Shown here in pieces: positions 25,872 to 35,346 of a stretch of DNA of 64,000 bases. The notes below the pieces were generated by a model. It searched no databases and was not told the DNA's origin. It worked only from the letters and a program-made list of their open reading frames with translations. Position 1 is the stretch's first letter, and every line of letters starts with the position of its first letter. The translations under genes and the position numbers were made by a program. This DNA is from Leeia speluncae (GTDB lineage Bacteria > Pseudomonadota > Gammaproteobacteria > Burkholderiales > Leeiaceae). Location: positions 124,001 to 188,000 of the forward strand of contig NZ_JAJBZT010000001.1 of assembly GCF_020564625.1 (NCBI RefSeq), read 5' to 3'.

Positions 25872-26861
25872 ATGGGACATTCACACGATCACCAGCATGA
25901 CCATGCGCATCATGATCACCATCATCATGAATTACCCAAAAAACTAGGTAAGGCGTTTGTATTGGCCATTGTGCTGAATACGCTGTTTGTCTTTGTCGAG
26001 TTTATTTATGGCTGGCTAGCCAATTCAGCCGCCTTAATGGCAGATGCTGGTCACAACTTATCCGATGTGCTTGGACTTTTGGTGGCGTGGGGCGCAACTT
26101 TTCTTGTGAAGAAAATCCCTGATTCACGTTATACCTACGGTTGGCGGGGCGCATCGATCATGGCGGCGTTACTCAATGCGGTGATTTTGCTGTTGGCTTG
26201 CGGCGCCATTTTGTGGGAAGCATTTGATCGCTTAATTTCGCCGCCAGTAGTCGCGAGTACAACGGTGATGGTCGTCGCTGCGATCGGGATTGTGATTAAC
26301 GGATTTTCGGCTTGGTTATTTGCAAGCAATAGTGATCATGACATTAATATTCGTGGCGCCTATTTACATATGCTTGCGGATGCCTTGGTGTCGGTTGGCG
26401 TGGTGATTTCCGCATTTGGTATTTCGCTCACTGGCTGGAACCGGATTGATCCAATTCTAAGTGTGGTGATTGTGGCGGTGATAGTGAAGGGGACATGGAA
26501 GTTGCTGACAGAGTCGCTGCAAATGGCGATGCAATCTGTGCCCTTATCGATTGACCTAACTGAAGTCTCCTCCACGTTGGCCGCTCATCCTGGGGTTCGG
26601 CAAGTGTATGATTTACATGTTTGGCCGGTTAGTACAACGGAAGTAGCACTGACAGCAAAGCTAGTGATGCCGGATGGTGGCACAGACGAGGATATAAACC
26701 AGCTATCGTTACTAATGAAAAGCCACTTCCAAATCAGCCATGTAACGTTACAACTAGAGAGGACCTCTTTGTCTGCTCATTGTGTGTTTCATGAAGAAGG
26801 CCATTCGCATGACCATCAAGATGATGGGCATCATCCTACGCATGCCCATCACGCTCACTAG
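25872..26861 (+). CDS. cation diffusion facilitator (ZitB/CzcD type)
   Basis: A 329-residue CDF-family Zn(II)/H+ antiporter of the inner membrane. Six transmembrane helices span about residues 30-215. The intramembrane metal site is made by ADAGHNLSD in helix 2 and HMLADALVS in helix 5. The N-terminus (GHSHDHQHDHAHHDHHHH) and C-terminus are histidine-rich, as in ZitB/CzcD, and a cytoplasmic domain follows the last helix. The start was set at the Met before GHSHDH because GAGGAG lies at the right distance. It is co-transcribed and probably translationally coupled with the zinc-sensing ArsR gene. Confidence 0.93.
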   Translation: MGHSHDHQHDHAHHDHHHHELPKKLGKAFVLAIVLNTLFVFVEFIYGWLANSAALMADAGHNLSDVLGLLVAWGATFLVKKIPDSRYTYGWRGASIMAALLNAVILLLACGAILWEAFDRLISPPVVASTTVMVVAAIGIVINGFSAWLFASNSDHDINIRGAYLHMLADALVSVGVVISAFGISLTGWNRIDPILSVVIVAVIVKGTWKLLTESLQMAMQSVPLSIDLTEVSSTLAAHPGVRQVYDLHVWPVSTTEVALTAKLVMPDGGTDEDINQLSLLMKSHFQISHVTLQLERTSLSAHCVFHEEGHSHDHQDDGHHPTHAHHAH

Positions 26862-26870
26862 TGAAACATC

Positions 26871-28487
26871 TTACAAACGATATTGCTGCAATATCCGAAT
26901 CTGATTATTGGCCAATTCATCAAGCATGCTTGCCGTTGCGGCGGTTTCTTCTGCCGCAGCACTGGCTTCTTCGGTCATTTGAGCGATCCGTTCAATGTTC
27001 ACCGCAATATTATTACTTGCGACACTTTGCTCTTTAATGGCTGATGCAATGTCTTCTACGGTATCGGCTGTACTCATTGCAGAATGTCCAATCGCCTGAA
27101 TCGCCGCATCTGCAGTGTCTGCTCTCGATACACTGCTATTCACAATTTCAACTGTGGCTTCCATTTGTTCTGCCGCATGTTGAGAGTGATGCTTCATCGT
27201 TTCAATCGTACTAGCAATTTCTTGTGTTGAAGTACGTGTGCGTTCAGCAAGCTTACGTACCTCATCCGCCACGACTGCAAACCCTCTACCTTGCTCACCT
27301 GCACGAGCAGCTTCAATCGCCGCGTTTAGCGCCAATAGGTTGGTTTGTTCCGCCACTTCTTTAATCACCGAAACCACTTGGCCGATTTGTACACTTTGCT
27401 CTTCTAATGCACGGATTGATCCTGCCGTATCTGTGACGGTCATCGCAATTTGCTTGATATCGGATACGGTGCTGCTGATGGTTCTAGAGCCTTTTTGTGC
27501 TTGATCACCGGCATTTCTGGCAAGCGACAATGAGCTTTCTGCTTGTTCTGACACATGGTTGATACTGACCGTCATCTCTTCAACGGTGGCAGCGACATTG
27601 GCAGAGGCTTCGCTTTGAGTATTACTTGATACAGAGACTTGATTGGCTGTGTCGCGCATTTGTCTTGCATTATTTGCTACTGAACGCGCTCCTTCCAAGA
27701 TTTCCCCTAAATTCTTCTGCATATGAGAGAGCAATCGATTTAGCGACTCAACGGTTTCACCCACTTCGTCTTGTGAGTCTGATTTTGCACGTAGCGTAAA
27801 GTCGAGAGATGAGCTGACATTGCTCACTGTCGATTGCAGTGTTTTTAAACCTTGGGTAATGATGCGATACAACCGATAAGCAAAATATAGGGTTAGTACA
27901 AAAGCAAACACGACACCAATTGCAATCATGAGGATGGTAAAGTTTGCATCATAAATGGCGACGGCTTTATTCGTTTCAGCCAGTTTTTTATTGAATTCGA
28001 TGTGTTCATTTAATGCCCCAATCACCGCCTTAATTTTTGGCGGGGCAACATTTGCTGCTATTTCTTTTGCGCCCGCCTGATCATTTGCTTTTGATTTGGC
28101 GAGGACTTGCTCTAACACCGCACGATAATCATTCACAGTTTGCATGTCTGCTTTGATTAACTTTTCATCATCCGTATTAGAAATTAATGAGTCTTTGTAA
28201 AAATTTAGATGCTTGTCTAATTGGTCATTCGCTGTTTTGATATTGGCTTCAAATGCAGATTTCTTCGCAGCATCTTCTGTCATGATGTGACTAAGAATGT
28301 TGGTGCGAACGGTGAGCAGTTCTGCTTTTGCTTCCTCTAAAGTGACCAGACTTGGGACCGTGTTATCCGAAAACTCAATGAGTAAGTGCTCGATTTTGTA
28401 TGCAGATACTACGCCAGCAATCCCCACCAGTAAGAGTAAACCTAAGCTAATTCCAAAGGTGAAAATTGTCCTTGTTGCGATGCGCAT
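26871..28487 (-). CDS. methyl-accepting chemotaxis protein
   Basis: A 538-residue transmembrane chemoreceptor. Helix 1 (about 8-30), a four-helix-bundle periplasmic sensor (about 35-185), helix 2 (about 188-208), a HAMP domain (about 210-265), and the cytoplasmic signalling domain with the conserved hairpin tip [20 protein letters not shown] and [18 protein letters not shown]. The ligand is unknown. The start was moved to the Met before RIATRT because AAGGGGG precedes it. Its layout and C-terminus (ILQQYRL) resemble the receptor at 48272-49891, so the two are paralogues. It is monocistronic and close to a hybrid histidine kinase on the other strand. Confidence 0.93.
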   Translation of the reverse strand: MRIATRTIFTFGISLGLLLLVGIAGVVSAYKIEHLLIEFSDNTVPSLVTLEEAKAELLTVRTNILSHIMTEDAAKKSAFEANIKTANDQLDKHLNFYKDSLISNTDDEKLIKADMQTVNDYRAVLEQVLAKSKANDQAGAKEIAANVAPPKIKAVIGALNEHIEFNKKLAETNKAVAIYDANFTILMIAIGVVFAFVLTLYFAYRLYRIITQGLKTLQSTVSNVSSSLDFTLRAKSDSQDEVGETVESLNRLLSHMQKNLGEILEGARSVANNARQMRDTANQVSVSSNTQSEASANVAATVEEMTVSINHVSEQAESSLSLARNAGDQAQKGSRTISSTVSDIKQIAMTVTDTAGSIRALEEQSVQIGQVVSVIKEVAEQTNLLALNAAIEAARAGEQGRGFAVVADEVRKLAERTRTSTQEIASTIETMKHHSQHAAEQMEATVEIVNSSVSRADTADAAIQAIGHSAMSTADTVEDIASAIKEQSVASNNIAVNIERIAQMTEEASAAAEETAATASMLDELANNQIRILQQYRL

Positions 28488-28771
28488 AGCGCCCCCTTGC
28501 AAGATTGATCAAACAGAATGATGTGCCTTTATAAAACCCAGAGGGCATCTTTTATCCTTTATAGGAAATATGATGGATAACTTCAAGATGAACCTAGGGA
28601 AAATAACTGCTTTAGATCAATAGAAAGTAGAAAAAATGAATGTTGTTTTCTGTTGAATAAAAGATTGATAAGTGGCAAGGTTTTTAATCAAAAATAAACC
28701 ATACTAAGTAAATATAGTGCTTAATAAGTTGTATGTGTTTTGCGCGTCGTTTATCGCAGATTGGGTAACTA

Positions 28772-30712
28772 ATGTCCGAGTCATCAATTGACACGCTTAT
28801 TTCATACCAAATGTTGGCGGCCTATGAATGGCTTGCGACACCGATGTGGTGTTTTGATGTCACGAATCAGAAAATGTATTGGGCAAATCGGTCTGCAGCC
28901 GCCATTTGGAATGCATCAGATGTAAATGACTTGCTTCAACGAGATTTCTCTGACTTATCAGAAACATCAAAAACAAGATTACGCGCAGATCACCAAACTC
29001 ATTTAAGTGGTAAAACCACCAAAGAACAATGGACTTTATATCCCAATGGACAACCCATGACGGTGAGCGCTCATGGGTTTAGCGTGTTATTACCTGACGG
29101 TGCGATTGGGTTGATATACGAAGGTATTTTATTAAGTAATGCGGCAGACCCTAGTACTTTAAGAGGGATAGAGGCCGTGCAGTACACACGGCTAAACATT
29201 GCGCTTTTTGATTCTGCTGGCCGTTGCATGATGAAAAATCCTTCCGCAGTGAGATCATTTGGCGTGCTGGGTGAGTCATCTGCATATGATCAGTTGGCGG
29301 GATTCTTTCTAAACCAAGCAGATGCAGATGCAACCCTGCAACAATTAAATAAACAAAAAGACTATTCTGCAGAAGCTATTTTAAATACCCAAATGGGACC
29401 TATTTGGCATGGGTTTGATTTTCGTTGGGTCACCGATCCGGTTTCTGGTCAGCCTGCTATTCAAATGAATGCATGGGATATCTCTGAACTGAAGGCCGCA
29501 GAAATAGCTCTTCGCCAAGCCAAAGAGGCTGCAGAGGCTGCCAACCACGCGAAAAGCCGATTTTTAGCAACGATGTCACATGAAATCCGTACCCCAATGA
29601 ATGGCGTATTGGGAATGGCTCAACTCTTATTGCACCAGCAACTCACAGAAGAAGAGTGCAAATCTTACGCAAAAGTGATTTTGTCTTCAGGACAAACACT
29701 ATTAGCGCTGCTAAACGATATCTTGGATCTGTCGAAAGTTGAGTCTGGCCAAATGGCGTTAGAAGAAGTGTCATTTGATATGACAAAACTCATGCACGAG
29801 ACTATTCGAATTTTTCATGATGGTATTCAGCAAAAAGGCTTAACACTAACCTGTCAATGGAGCGGCCCACAGGGGTATCAATACAAAGGAGATATCACCC
29901 GCATTCGACAGATGTTATCGAACTTAATTGGTAATGCCCTAAAGTTTACGCATACCGGTTTTATTCGCATTGAAGGACACGAATTAACAGCAGATGATGA
30001 AGAGGCGCTTATTGAAATATCCGTACGTGATAGCGGTATTGGTTTAACCGCAGAACAATGTGCCATGTTGTTTCAGCCGTTTTCGCAAGCAGACTCCTCT
30101 ACCACCCGTAAATATGGTGGAACCGGGCTTGGCTTATCCATTGTGAAAAACATGGCAAAGCAAATGCAAGGCGATGTCGGCGTAGAAAGCGAAGAGGGTA
30201 AGGGGTCTCGTTTTTGGTTTTGTATCCGTCTAAAAAGAATGGAAAGTGAAGAGAACCTTATTACGACAGAGAATGAATCACTCGTTAACGCAGTGGCTAA
30301 TGTAGATGAAGTAGACGATGTGACGAATCGAACCATCTTGCTGGTTGAAGATAATCCGGTAAATCGCTTAGTCATTAAAACCATGTTGGAAAAAGAAGGT
30401 TTTCAGGTGATTTGTGCAGAAGATGGGCAAATTGCAGTCAACCGCATTAACAACCATGAGGTGTTTGATGCGGTGCTGATGGATTGCCAAATGCCCGTGA
30501 TGGATGGGTTTGAAGCAACAAAACAGATTCGATTATTTGAAGCAATGAATCATCTTCCGCGACACCCCATTATTGCCTTAACCGCTGATGCGTTTAAAGA
30601 AGATAGAGAACATTGTTTATCCGTTGGGATGGATGATTACTTGGCAAAACCAGTCAAAATTGATGTGCTAATTCATACCATCAGCAAATGGCTAACTCAA
30701 CTTAACGGATGA
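28772..30712 (+). CDS. hybrid sensor histidine kinase/response regulator
   Basis: A 646-residue cytoplasmic hybrid kinase with no transmembrane helices. The N-terminal 240 residues look like two PAS-type sensor regions (WCFDVTNQKMYWANRSAAAIW at the start). HisKA follows with the phosphoacceptor H270 (SHEIRTPMNG), then HATPase_c (NLIGNALKFTHTG; DSGIGL; KYGGTGLGLSI), and a receiver domain whose phosphoacceptor is D571 (VLMDCQMPVMDG). There is no Hpt domain, so a separate phosphotransfer protein or response regulator outside the window is expected. No ribosome binding site is obvious. It stands between a divergent chemoreceptor and rlmF. Confidence 0.92.
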   Translation: MSESSIDTLISYQMLAAYEWLATPMWCFDVTNQKMYWANRSAAAIWNASDVNDLLQRDFSDLSETSKTRLRADHQTHLSGKTTKEQWTLYPNGQPMTVSAHGFSVLLPDGAIGLIYEGILLSNAADPSTLRGIEAVQYTRLNIALFDSAGRCMMKNPSAVRSFGVLGESSAYDQLAGFFLNQADADATLQQLNKQKDYSAEAILNTQMGPIWHGFDFRWVTDPVSGQPAIQMNAWDISELKAAEIALRQAKEAAEAANHAKSRFLATMSHEIRTPMNGVLGMAQLLLHQQLTEEECKSYAKVILSSGQTLLALLNDILDLSKVESGQMALEEVSFDMTKLMHETIRIFHDGIQQKGLTLTCQWSGPQGYQYKGDITRIRQMLSNLIGNALKFTHTGFIRIEGHELTADDEEALIEISVRDSGIGLTAEQCAMLFQPFSQADSSTTRKYGGTGLGLSIVKNMAKQMQGDVGVESEEGKGSRFWFCIRLKRMESEENLITTENESLVNAVANVDEVDDVTNRTILLVEDNPVNRLVIKTMLEKEGFQVICAEDGQIAVNRINNHEVFDAVLMDCQMPVMDGFEATKQIRLFEAMNHLPRHPIIALTADAFKEDREHCLSVGMDDYLAKPVKIDVLIHTISKWLTQLNG

Positions 30713-30737
30713 AACTAAGAGATGCTCATTGCTAGGG

Positions 30738-30743
30738 TATAAT
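30738..30743 (+). promoter_or_regulatory. candidate -10 box of rlmF
   Basis: A perfect TATAAT hexamer lies 27 bases before the rlmF start codon, in the 58-base gap after the hybrid kinase gene. The matching -35 region is poor, so this is only a tentative promoter. Confidence 0.35.
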
Positions 30744-30770
30744 CATCGGTTAGATAGATAGGAAAACTGC

Positions 30771-31778
30771 ATGCGCTACGACCGAGAAAGACTCCCAGAC
30801 TTTGTAAAAGTCTATAAAACCGATAGTTTACATCCAAGGAATTTGCACCAAGCTCGCTATCCAATGGATGACTTGGTCGCTGCTGTTCCGGCATTAGAAG
30901 CATTTGTTAGACCTAATCCACTGGGTGAGTCGACGATTGATTTCACCGATGCCGTGGCGGTTAAAACGCTAAACCAAGCCTTATTGAAACACTATTATCA
31001 GGTCGATTACTGGGATATCCCACCAGGCTTTTTATGCCCGCCGATTCCTGGACGAGTGGATTATCTGCATTGTTTGGCAGACCTGATCAAATACCCTGAT
31101 GAACCGATTAAAGGCCAGCCTGCACCACATATTTTAGATATTGGCACCGGTGCAAACCTGATTTACCCACTATTGGGGCATCAAGTGTATGGATGGCATT
31201 TTGTGGGGAGCGATATTGATAAACTAGCGCTTCGTAACGCCAAGTTTATTCTGGAAGCTAACCCCAAGATCACCAAGCATGTCGATTTGCGTCAGCAGAA
31301 ATATACCGAATCGGTACTAGATGGCGTGATCCGTGGCAGTGACCGTTTTGCGGCTGTGATGTGTAACCCGCCATTCCATGCTTCTGAAGAAGAGGCCAAT
31401 GAAGTGGCGAGCGAAAAATGGCGTAAATTGGGTAAGCAACCCAACCGACGTGCCGGCGCCAATATTCCACCGGTGCTCAACTTTGGTGGTCAGTCGAATG
31501 AATTGTGGTGCCCTGGTGGTGAAAAGCAATTCCTTGAGCGCATGATTATGGAAAGCCCGCATTTTGCTCGCCAATGTGGTTGGTTTACTTCTCTGATTTC
31601 TAGCAAAGAAACCTTGCCTGGGCTTTGCCATTTGCTAAGAAAAGAAGGTGCCACGAAGGTACTGGTGATTGAAATGAAGCAAGGTCAAAAAACCAGCCGG
31701 ATGCTTGCTTGGCAGTTTGAAGACAGCATGCCGCTTTATTGGGATGCAGAGCAGCCTGCAGAGGAGTCAGCGGATTAA
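30771..31778 (+). CDS. rlmF: 23S rRNA (adenine(1618)-N6)-methyltransferase
   Basis: A 335-residue class I methyltransferase matching RlmF (YbiN) along its length: LHPRNLHQARYPMDDL near the start, FTDAVAVKTLNQALLKHYY, WDIPPGFLCPPIPGRVDY, the AdoMet-binding ILDIGTGANLIYPLLG, and the catalytic NPPFH that flips and methylates adenine. RlmF modifies A1618 of 23S rRNA during assembly. Further conserved family segments are NFGGQSNELWCPGGE and SSKETLP. Its stop codon is followed by the terminator of the convergent SDR operon. Confidence 0.95.
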   Translation: MRYDRERLPDFVKVYKTDSLHPRNLHQARYPMDDLVAAVPALEAFVRPNPLGESTIDFTDAVAVKTLNQALLKHYYQVDYWDIPPGFLCPPIPGRVDYLHCLADLIKYPDEPIKGQPAPHILDIGTGANLIYPLLGHQVYGWHFVGSDIDKLALRNAKFILEANPKITKHVDLRQQKYTESVLDGVIRGSDRFAAVMCNPPFHASEEEANEVASEKWRKLGKQPNRRAGANIPPVLNFGGQSNELWCPGGEKQFLERMIMESPHFARQCGWFTSLISSKETLPGLCHLLRKEGATKVLVIEMKQGQKTSRMLAWQFEDSMPLYWDAEQPAEESAD

Positions 31779-31780
31779 GC

Positions 31781-31820
31781 AAAAAAAACGCCACCCGGAG
31801 GGAAATAAATCCGGATGGCG
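31781..31820 (-). terminator. intrinsic terminator of the NCS1-SDR operon
   Basis: Read on the minus strand, an 11-bp stem (CGCCATCCGGA / TCCGGGTGGCG, one wobble) is followed by eight T. It lies about 50 bases past the SDR stop codon. It also sits just after the convergent rlmF stop and may act in both directions. Confidence 0.88.
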
Positions 31821-31870
31821 CGAGCCCCAACAACTTCAACTACAAACTTTGATAACTGGTTTAAAAACGC

Positions 31871-32647
31871 TTACAGCGCTGAAAATCCGTTATCGACAAA
31901 CAAATGGGTGCCATTGACAAAGCTGGCATCGTCAGACGCGAGGAATAGGGCAGCTTTGGCGACTTCTGCTGGTTCGCACAAGCGGCCTTGCTGCTGAACA
32001 ATGGCTTCTTCGCTGACATCTACGCCCATCGCTTGCAAATCTTCCAACTCTTTAATGCCATGTGGTGTACGGATAAAGCCTGGTGCAACCGCATTACATC
32101 GAATTCCGCGGTCGCGATATTCGATGGCAATGGCTCGCGCAAACATGTGGCAAGCTCCTTTCGTTGCGTCGTATAGCACTTCGCCTGGTGTGGCGCAGAC
32201 GGCAGAAATGGAAGAGGTACAAACAATGCTACCTTTTCCTTTTCTGAGCATCTGCGGCAGCACGGCTTGCGTCATCAAGAACATGCTTTTGACGTTAACG
32301 CCCATTAGCCAATCCCATTCACTTTCTAGAATCTCTAGAAAGGGTTTGACGATTAGCGTACCCGCATGGTTAAACAGAATATCTGCATCGCCATAGCGCG
32401 CATGGATAGCGGCCACTGCTTCGTTGACTTCCGCTTTCTTGGAGACATCGGCATAGTAGGCACTGGCCGCACCGCCTTCATCACGGATTTCTGCTGCTAA
32501 GGTTTGTGCCATCTCTAAGTTGCGATCAATAATGGCAACCGTGGCACCTTCTTTTGCAAACAGGCTGGCAGCGGCGGCGCCGCAACCGCTGGCGCCTCCA
32601 CTGATCAGGGCCACTTTACCGGCGAGTTTTCCTGGGATACTAGACAT
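31871..32647 (-). CDS. short-chain dehydrogenase/reductase
   Basis: A 258-residue classical SDR oxidoreductase. The cofactor loop is SGGASGCG near residue 16, an Asp after the second strand (AIIDRN) favours NAD(H), NHAG replaces the usual NNAG, and the catalytic elements are CTSSIS and YDATK. The C-terminus is of the 3-oxoacyl-ACP-reductase/3-hydroxy-dehydrogenase type (GTHLFVDNGFSAL). The substrate is not predictable. It follows an NCS1 permease by 29 bases on the same strand, so it probably oxidises the compound imported by that permease or a breakdown product. Confidence 0.88.
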   Translation of the reverse strand: MSSIPGKLAGKVALISGGASGCGAAAASLFAKEGATVAIIDRNLEMAQTLAAEIRDEGGAASAYYADVSKKAEVNEAVAAIHARYGDADILFNHAGTLIVKPFLEILESEWDWLMGVNVKSMFLMTQAVLPQMLRKGKGSIVCTSSISAVCATPGEVLYDATKGACHMFARAIAIEYRDRGIRCNAVAPGFIRTPHGIKELEDLQAMGVDVSEEAIVQQQGRLCEPAEVAKAALFLASDDASFVNGTHLFVDNGFSAL

Positions 32648-32676
32648 CTGTTTCTTTCACCTAATTAACGTCTGAA

Positions 32677-34080
32677 TTAACGCTTTGATTCATAAGCCAA
32701 CTTACCTTCAGAAAATCCGACTTTTTCGGTATCTAAATGCAGTTGTTTGTTACGGTTGATTAGGTAATACAGCACGCCTGGGATAATCAGTGCTGGCATC
32801 CAAGAGATGTCTGTACCAACGATCTTGTCGATTGGGCCTTTGTAGAAAGACAGTTCCATGAATGGAATTTGAGCGATGATGGATACACCGTAGATCGCTA
32901 GGGTGTTCCAGTTCACTTTGCCGTAGATGCTGTTTACATCGTACATCGCTGGCACACTGTAGTTACCTTTGCGGATAAGATAGTAATCAACCAAGTTGAT
33001 CGCACTCCAAGGCACAAGCACATACACTTGGCCAATCAGAATATCGCTAAAGTAAGCACCAAAGTTGTATTGGGCGGCGATGGCAATCCAAGTAACAATC
33101 GCTGCAACAATCGCCATGATGATGAACTTGGTCATCATGCCAATACGTTGTGCGCCTTTGAAGCCGGTAAAGATGGTGGTGGTAGACATGTACGAGCTGT
33201 ACAGGTTCATCACGTTCCAACCTAGTACACCGATAATGATGACGTAGTAGGCTAGTTGTTTGTGCCCAGGGAACAGATTTGCAATCGCACTACCTGGATC
33301 GGTAATTACATCCATTGCTGCAGCGGCCATAATGGCACCTAGCAGCATCACTACACCAGAACCGACAACAATTCCCAGATAGCTGTACCAGAAAGTTTCT
33401 TTGGTAGAAATATTGCTAGGCAGGTAGCGTGAGTAGTCTGCTACATAAGGACCTGCACCGAGTGTCCAAGATGCTGCTTGTGTCACTACCAAGGCAAAAG
33501 TCGCAAATTTGAAGGTATGTGCAGAGACTTCCCATACACCTGCGGGTAGTCCTTTTTGTAGCACAATGTAAGCTGCCATGATGAAGAGCACGCAAGAAAA
33601 TGCACTCATCCACGCACCAAGTCTGTGAATCAGTTCATAGCCAATAAAGCCTACGATTAGCGTCAGTACACCAAACAGGATAATCGCGTTATTGTCGGAT
33701 ACAGGAACTACCGCTTTGATCGAGTCACGCATCACGACACCGTTTGCAGCGGTAAACAAGATGTAAGCAAGTACCACAATGCCCAGAGGAACGCCTGCAC
33801 CAATCACACCAAACTGCGCGCGGCTTTGAATCATTTGTGGGATGCCCAGATGAGGGCCTTGTGCAGAGTGGGCGGCCATAAAGATGGAGCCGATCAAGTT
33901 ACCCAAAATCAGACCAATGAATGTCCAGCCTAGGTTTAATCCTGCCACAATACCTAGTGCACCAATCACCATGGTGGTCACTTGCATGTTGGCACTACAC
34001 CAAATGGTAAATAGGCGCTTGGCAGAGCCATAACGTTCATTTTCTGGAATGAACTCAATACTTCTATTTTCGATATCCAT
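32677..34080 (-). CDS. NCS1 family permease (purine/cytosine type)
   Basis: A 467-residue importer with twelve hydrophobic helices of the nucleobase:cation symporter-1 family, whose members carry cytosine, purines, hydantoins, thiamine and related N-heterocycles. The N-terminal RLFTIWCSANMQVTTMVIGALG and the AHSAQGPHLGIPQMIQSRAQFGVIG segment match the family pattern. The start has a strong GGAGAG ribosome binding site. It is the first gene of an operon with an SDR and is divergent from an AraC regulator, which suggests an inducible uptake and oxidation route for an N-heterocycle or similar compound. Confidence 0.87.
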   Translation of the reverse strand: MDIENRSIEFIPENERYGSAKRLFTIWCSANMQVTTMVIGALGIVAGLNLGWTFIGLILGNLIGSIFMAAHSAQGPHLGIPQMIQSRAQFGVIGAGVPLGIVVLAYILFTAANGVVMRDSIKAVVPVSDNNAIILFGVLTLIVGFIGYELIHRLGAWMSAFSCVLFIMAAYIVLQKGLPAGVWEVSAHTFKFATFALVVTQAASWTLGAGPYVADYSRYLPSNISTKETFWYSYLGIVVGSGVVMLLGAIMAAAAMDVITDPGSAIANLFPGHKQLAYYVIIIGVLGWNVMNLYSSYMSTTTIFTGFKGAQRIGMMTKFIIMAIVAAIVTWIAIAAQYNFGAYFSDILIGQVYVLVPWSAINLVDYYLIRKGNYSVPAMYDVNSIYGKVNWNTLAIYGVSIIAQIPFMELSFYKGPIDKIVGTDISWMPALIIPGVLYYLINRNKQLHLDTEKVGFSEGKLAYESKR

Positions 34081-34286
34081 GCTCTCTCCCGTGCGGATGT
34101 CTCAAATACGTTGATAAATGTGCTTCGTGAATTTTGCTTAAAGAACGTACATCTTTTAGATGACCTATTGGTCGATGAAAATTTAGGTGAAGCAAGTAGA
34201 GGGCACTATCAGATTTTGGCAAGCGACAAAAAAAAGACATTGAATTGATCGTTTTAACGAGTGATTGGACATTAATCGTCATACGG

Positions 34287-34316
34287 TTGACATCAATATG
34301 TGATCTCACCAATCAT
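34287..34316 (+). promoter_or_regulatory. candidate promoter of the AraC-type gene
   Basis: A perfect TTGACA (34287-34292) is followed after 18 bases by AATCAT. An inverted repeat, TCTCAC (34304-34309) / GTGAGA (34323-34328), overlaps the -10 region and could be an operator. The AraC start codon is about 50 bases downstream. Confidence 0.5.
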
Positions 34317-34365
34317 GTCGGTGTGAGAAAACTGGTTTCTCATTTGTTCTGATTGGGTTCACTGC

Positions 34366-35337
34366 ATGCCACTCGTAGAAAATTTAACGGCTCTCGCTCG
34401 TCGCGCTTCGTACGTGGTGAGCAAAAATTTAGAAGAGCAGGCGTTGCAATTTACAGATTGGCATTTGCAATACAAGCAAATTTCCTCTGGACGATTTAAA
34501 GGTGCTTCCGCCATCACGCAACTCAGTGGGGTGAGAATTCATGTGGAGGCACTTAACACCCGCATTTTGCAAAAAGGGGGAGTGCCAGAGGGTACGATTG
34601 CCGTTGGTATTCCATTAGAGTTAGAAGGCCCTGCCAATATTTGCGGTGAACAAAGCAGCAAAGATACGCTGCATGTTTTTTCTTGTTTCTCTGACTTTGA
34701 GTTTGTCTCTCCTGAAAAACATCTCGTTGCGAATATCGAACTAGAAACAAAAGCATTGTGTTCTACGGAAAACCAACTCCTAGCTAAGCAACTGCAGACC
34801 AGTTTGAGTGCGCCCGCTATTTTGTTGCAACCAGACGCTGCCACTCAACTTCGTAATATGATTCAGCAGATTAGTAAAATCAGTGCGGAATTACCGGTGC
34901 ATGACATGGCGCTGCAAGCCTCTTGGCAATCACAATTAGAGCGCCGAGTGATGTTTGGTTTACTTGAATCCATCACCACGTCTAGCGATGCAATCAAAGA
35001 AGACCTTAAGCTGCGGAAAAGCTGGCAAGTTGTTAAACAAGTAGAGCGATTATTAGAAAATCCTGAAACTTGCGTGACATCCATTGCTGAACTTTGCGTT
35101 GCCTTGCATCTAAGTAGACGCACCATCCAATATGCTTTTGAGTACGCTATAGGGATGAACCCCGTAAGCTATCTAAGGGCCGTACGGTTAAACCATGTCA
35201 GAGCAGATCTCTTAAATGGAGAGTCCGTTACTTTTGCGGCAACGCAGTGGGGATTTTTACATCTTAGTGCGTTCGCGCAAGACTACTACAAGCTATTTGG
35301 CGAACTACCTTCCATCACCCAAAAGAAATTTAAGTAA
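34366..35337 (+). CDS. AraC family transcriptional regulator
   Basis: A 323-residue regulator. The first 220 residues form a ligand/dimerisation region of the AraC-binding type (NLEEQALQFTDWHLQYKQ; GVPEGTIAVGIPLEL), and the last 100 hold the two helix-turn-helix units (TSIAELCVALHLSRRTIQYAFEYAIGMNPVSYLR and the weaker second one). Similar proteins include EutR- and FeaR-like regulators. It is divergent from the NCS1 permease-SDR operon with 285 bases between starts and probably activates it. Confidence 0.87.
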   Translation: MPLVENLTALARRASYVVSKNLEEQALQFTDWHLQYKQISSGRFKGASAITQLSGVRIHVEALNTRILQKGGVPEGTIAVGIPLELEGPANICGEQSSKDTLHVFSCFSDFEFVSPEKHLVANIELETKALCSTENQLLAKQLQTSLSAPAILLQPDAATQLRNMIQQISKISAELPVHDMALQASWQSQLERRVMFGLLESITTSSDAIKEDLKLRKSWQVVKQVERLLENPETCVTSIAELCVALHLSRRTIQYAFEYAIGMNPVSYLRAVRLNHVRADLLNGESVTFAATQWGFLHLSAFAQDYYKLFGELPSITQKKFK

Positions 35338-35346
35338 TTTCTTTCT

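Noticed and set aside
29878-30384. Open frames antisense to the hybrid kinase
   Set aside because: Ser-rich translations without motifs, fully contained within a well-supported gene.
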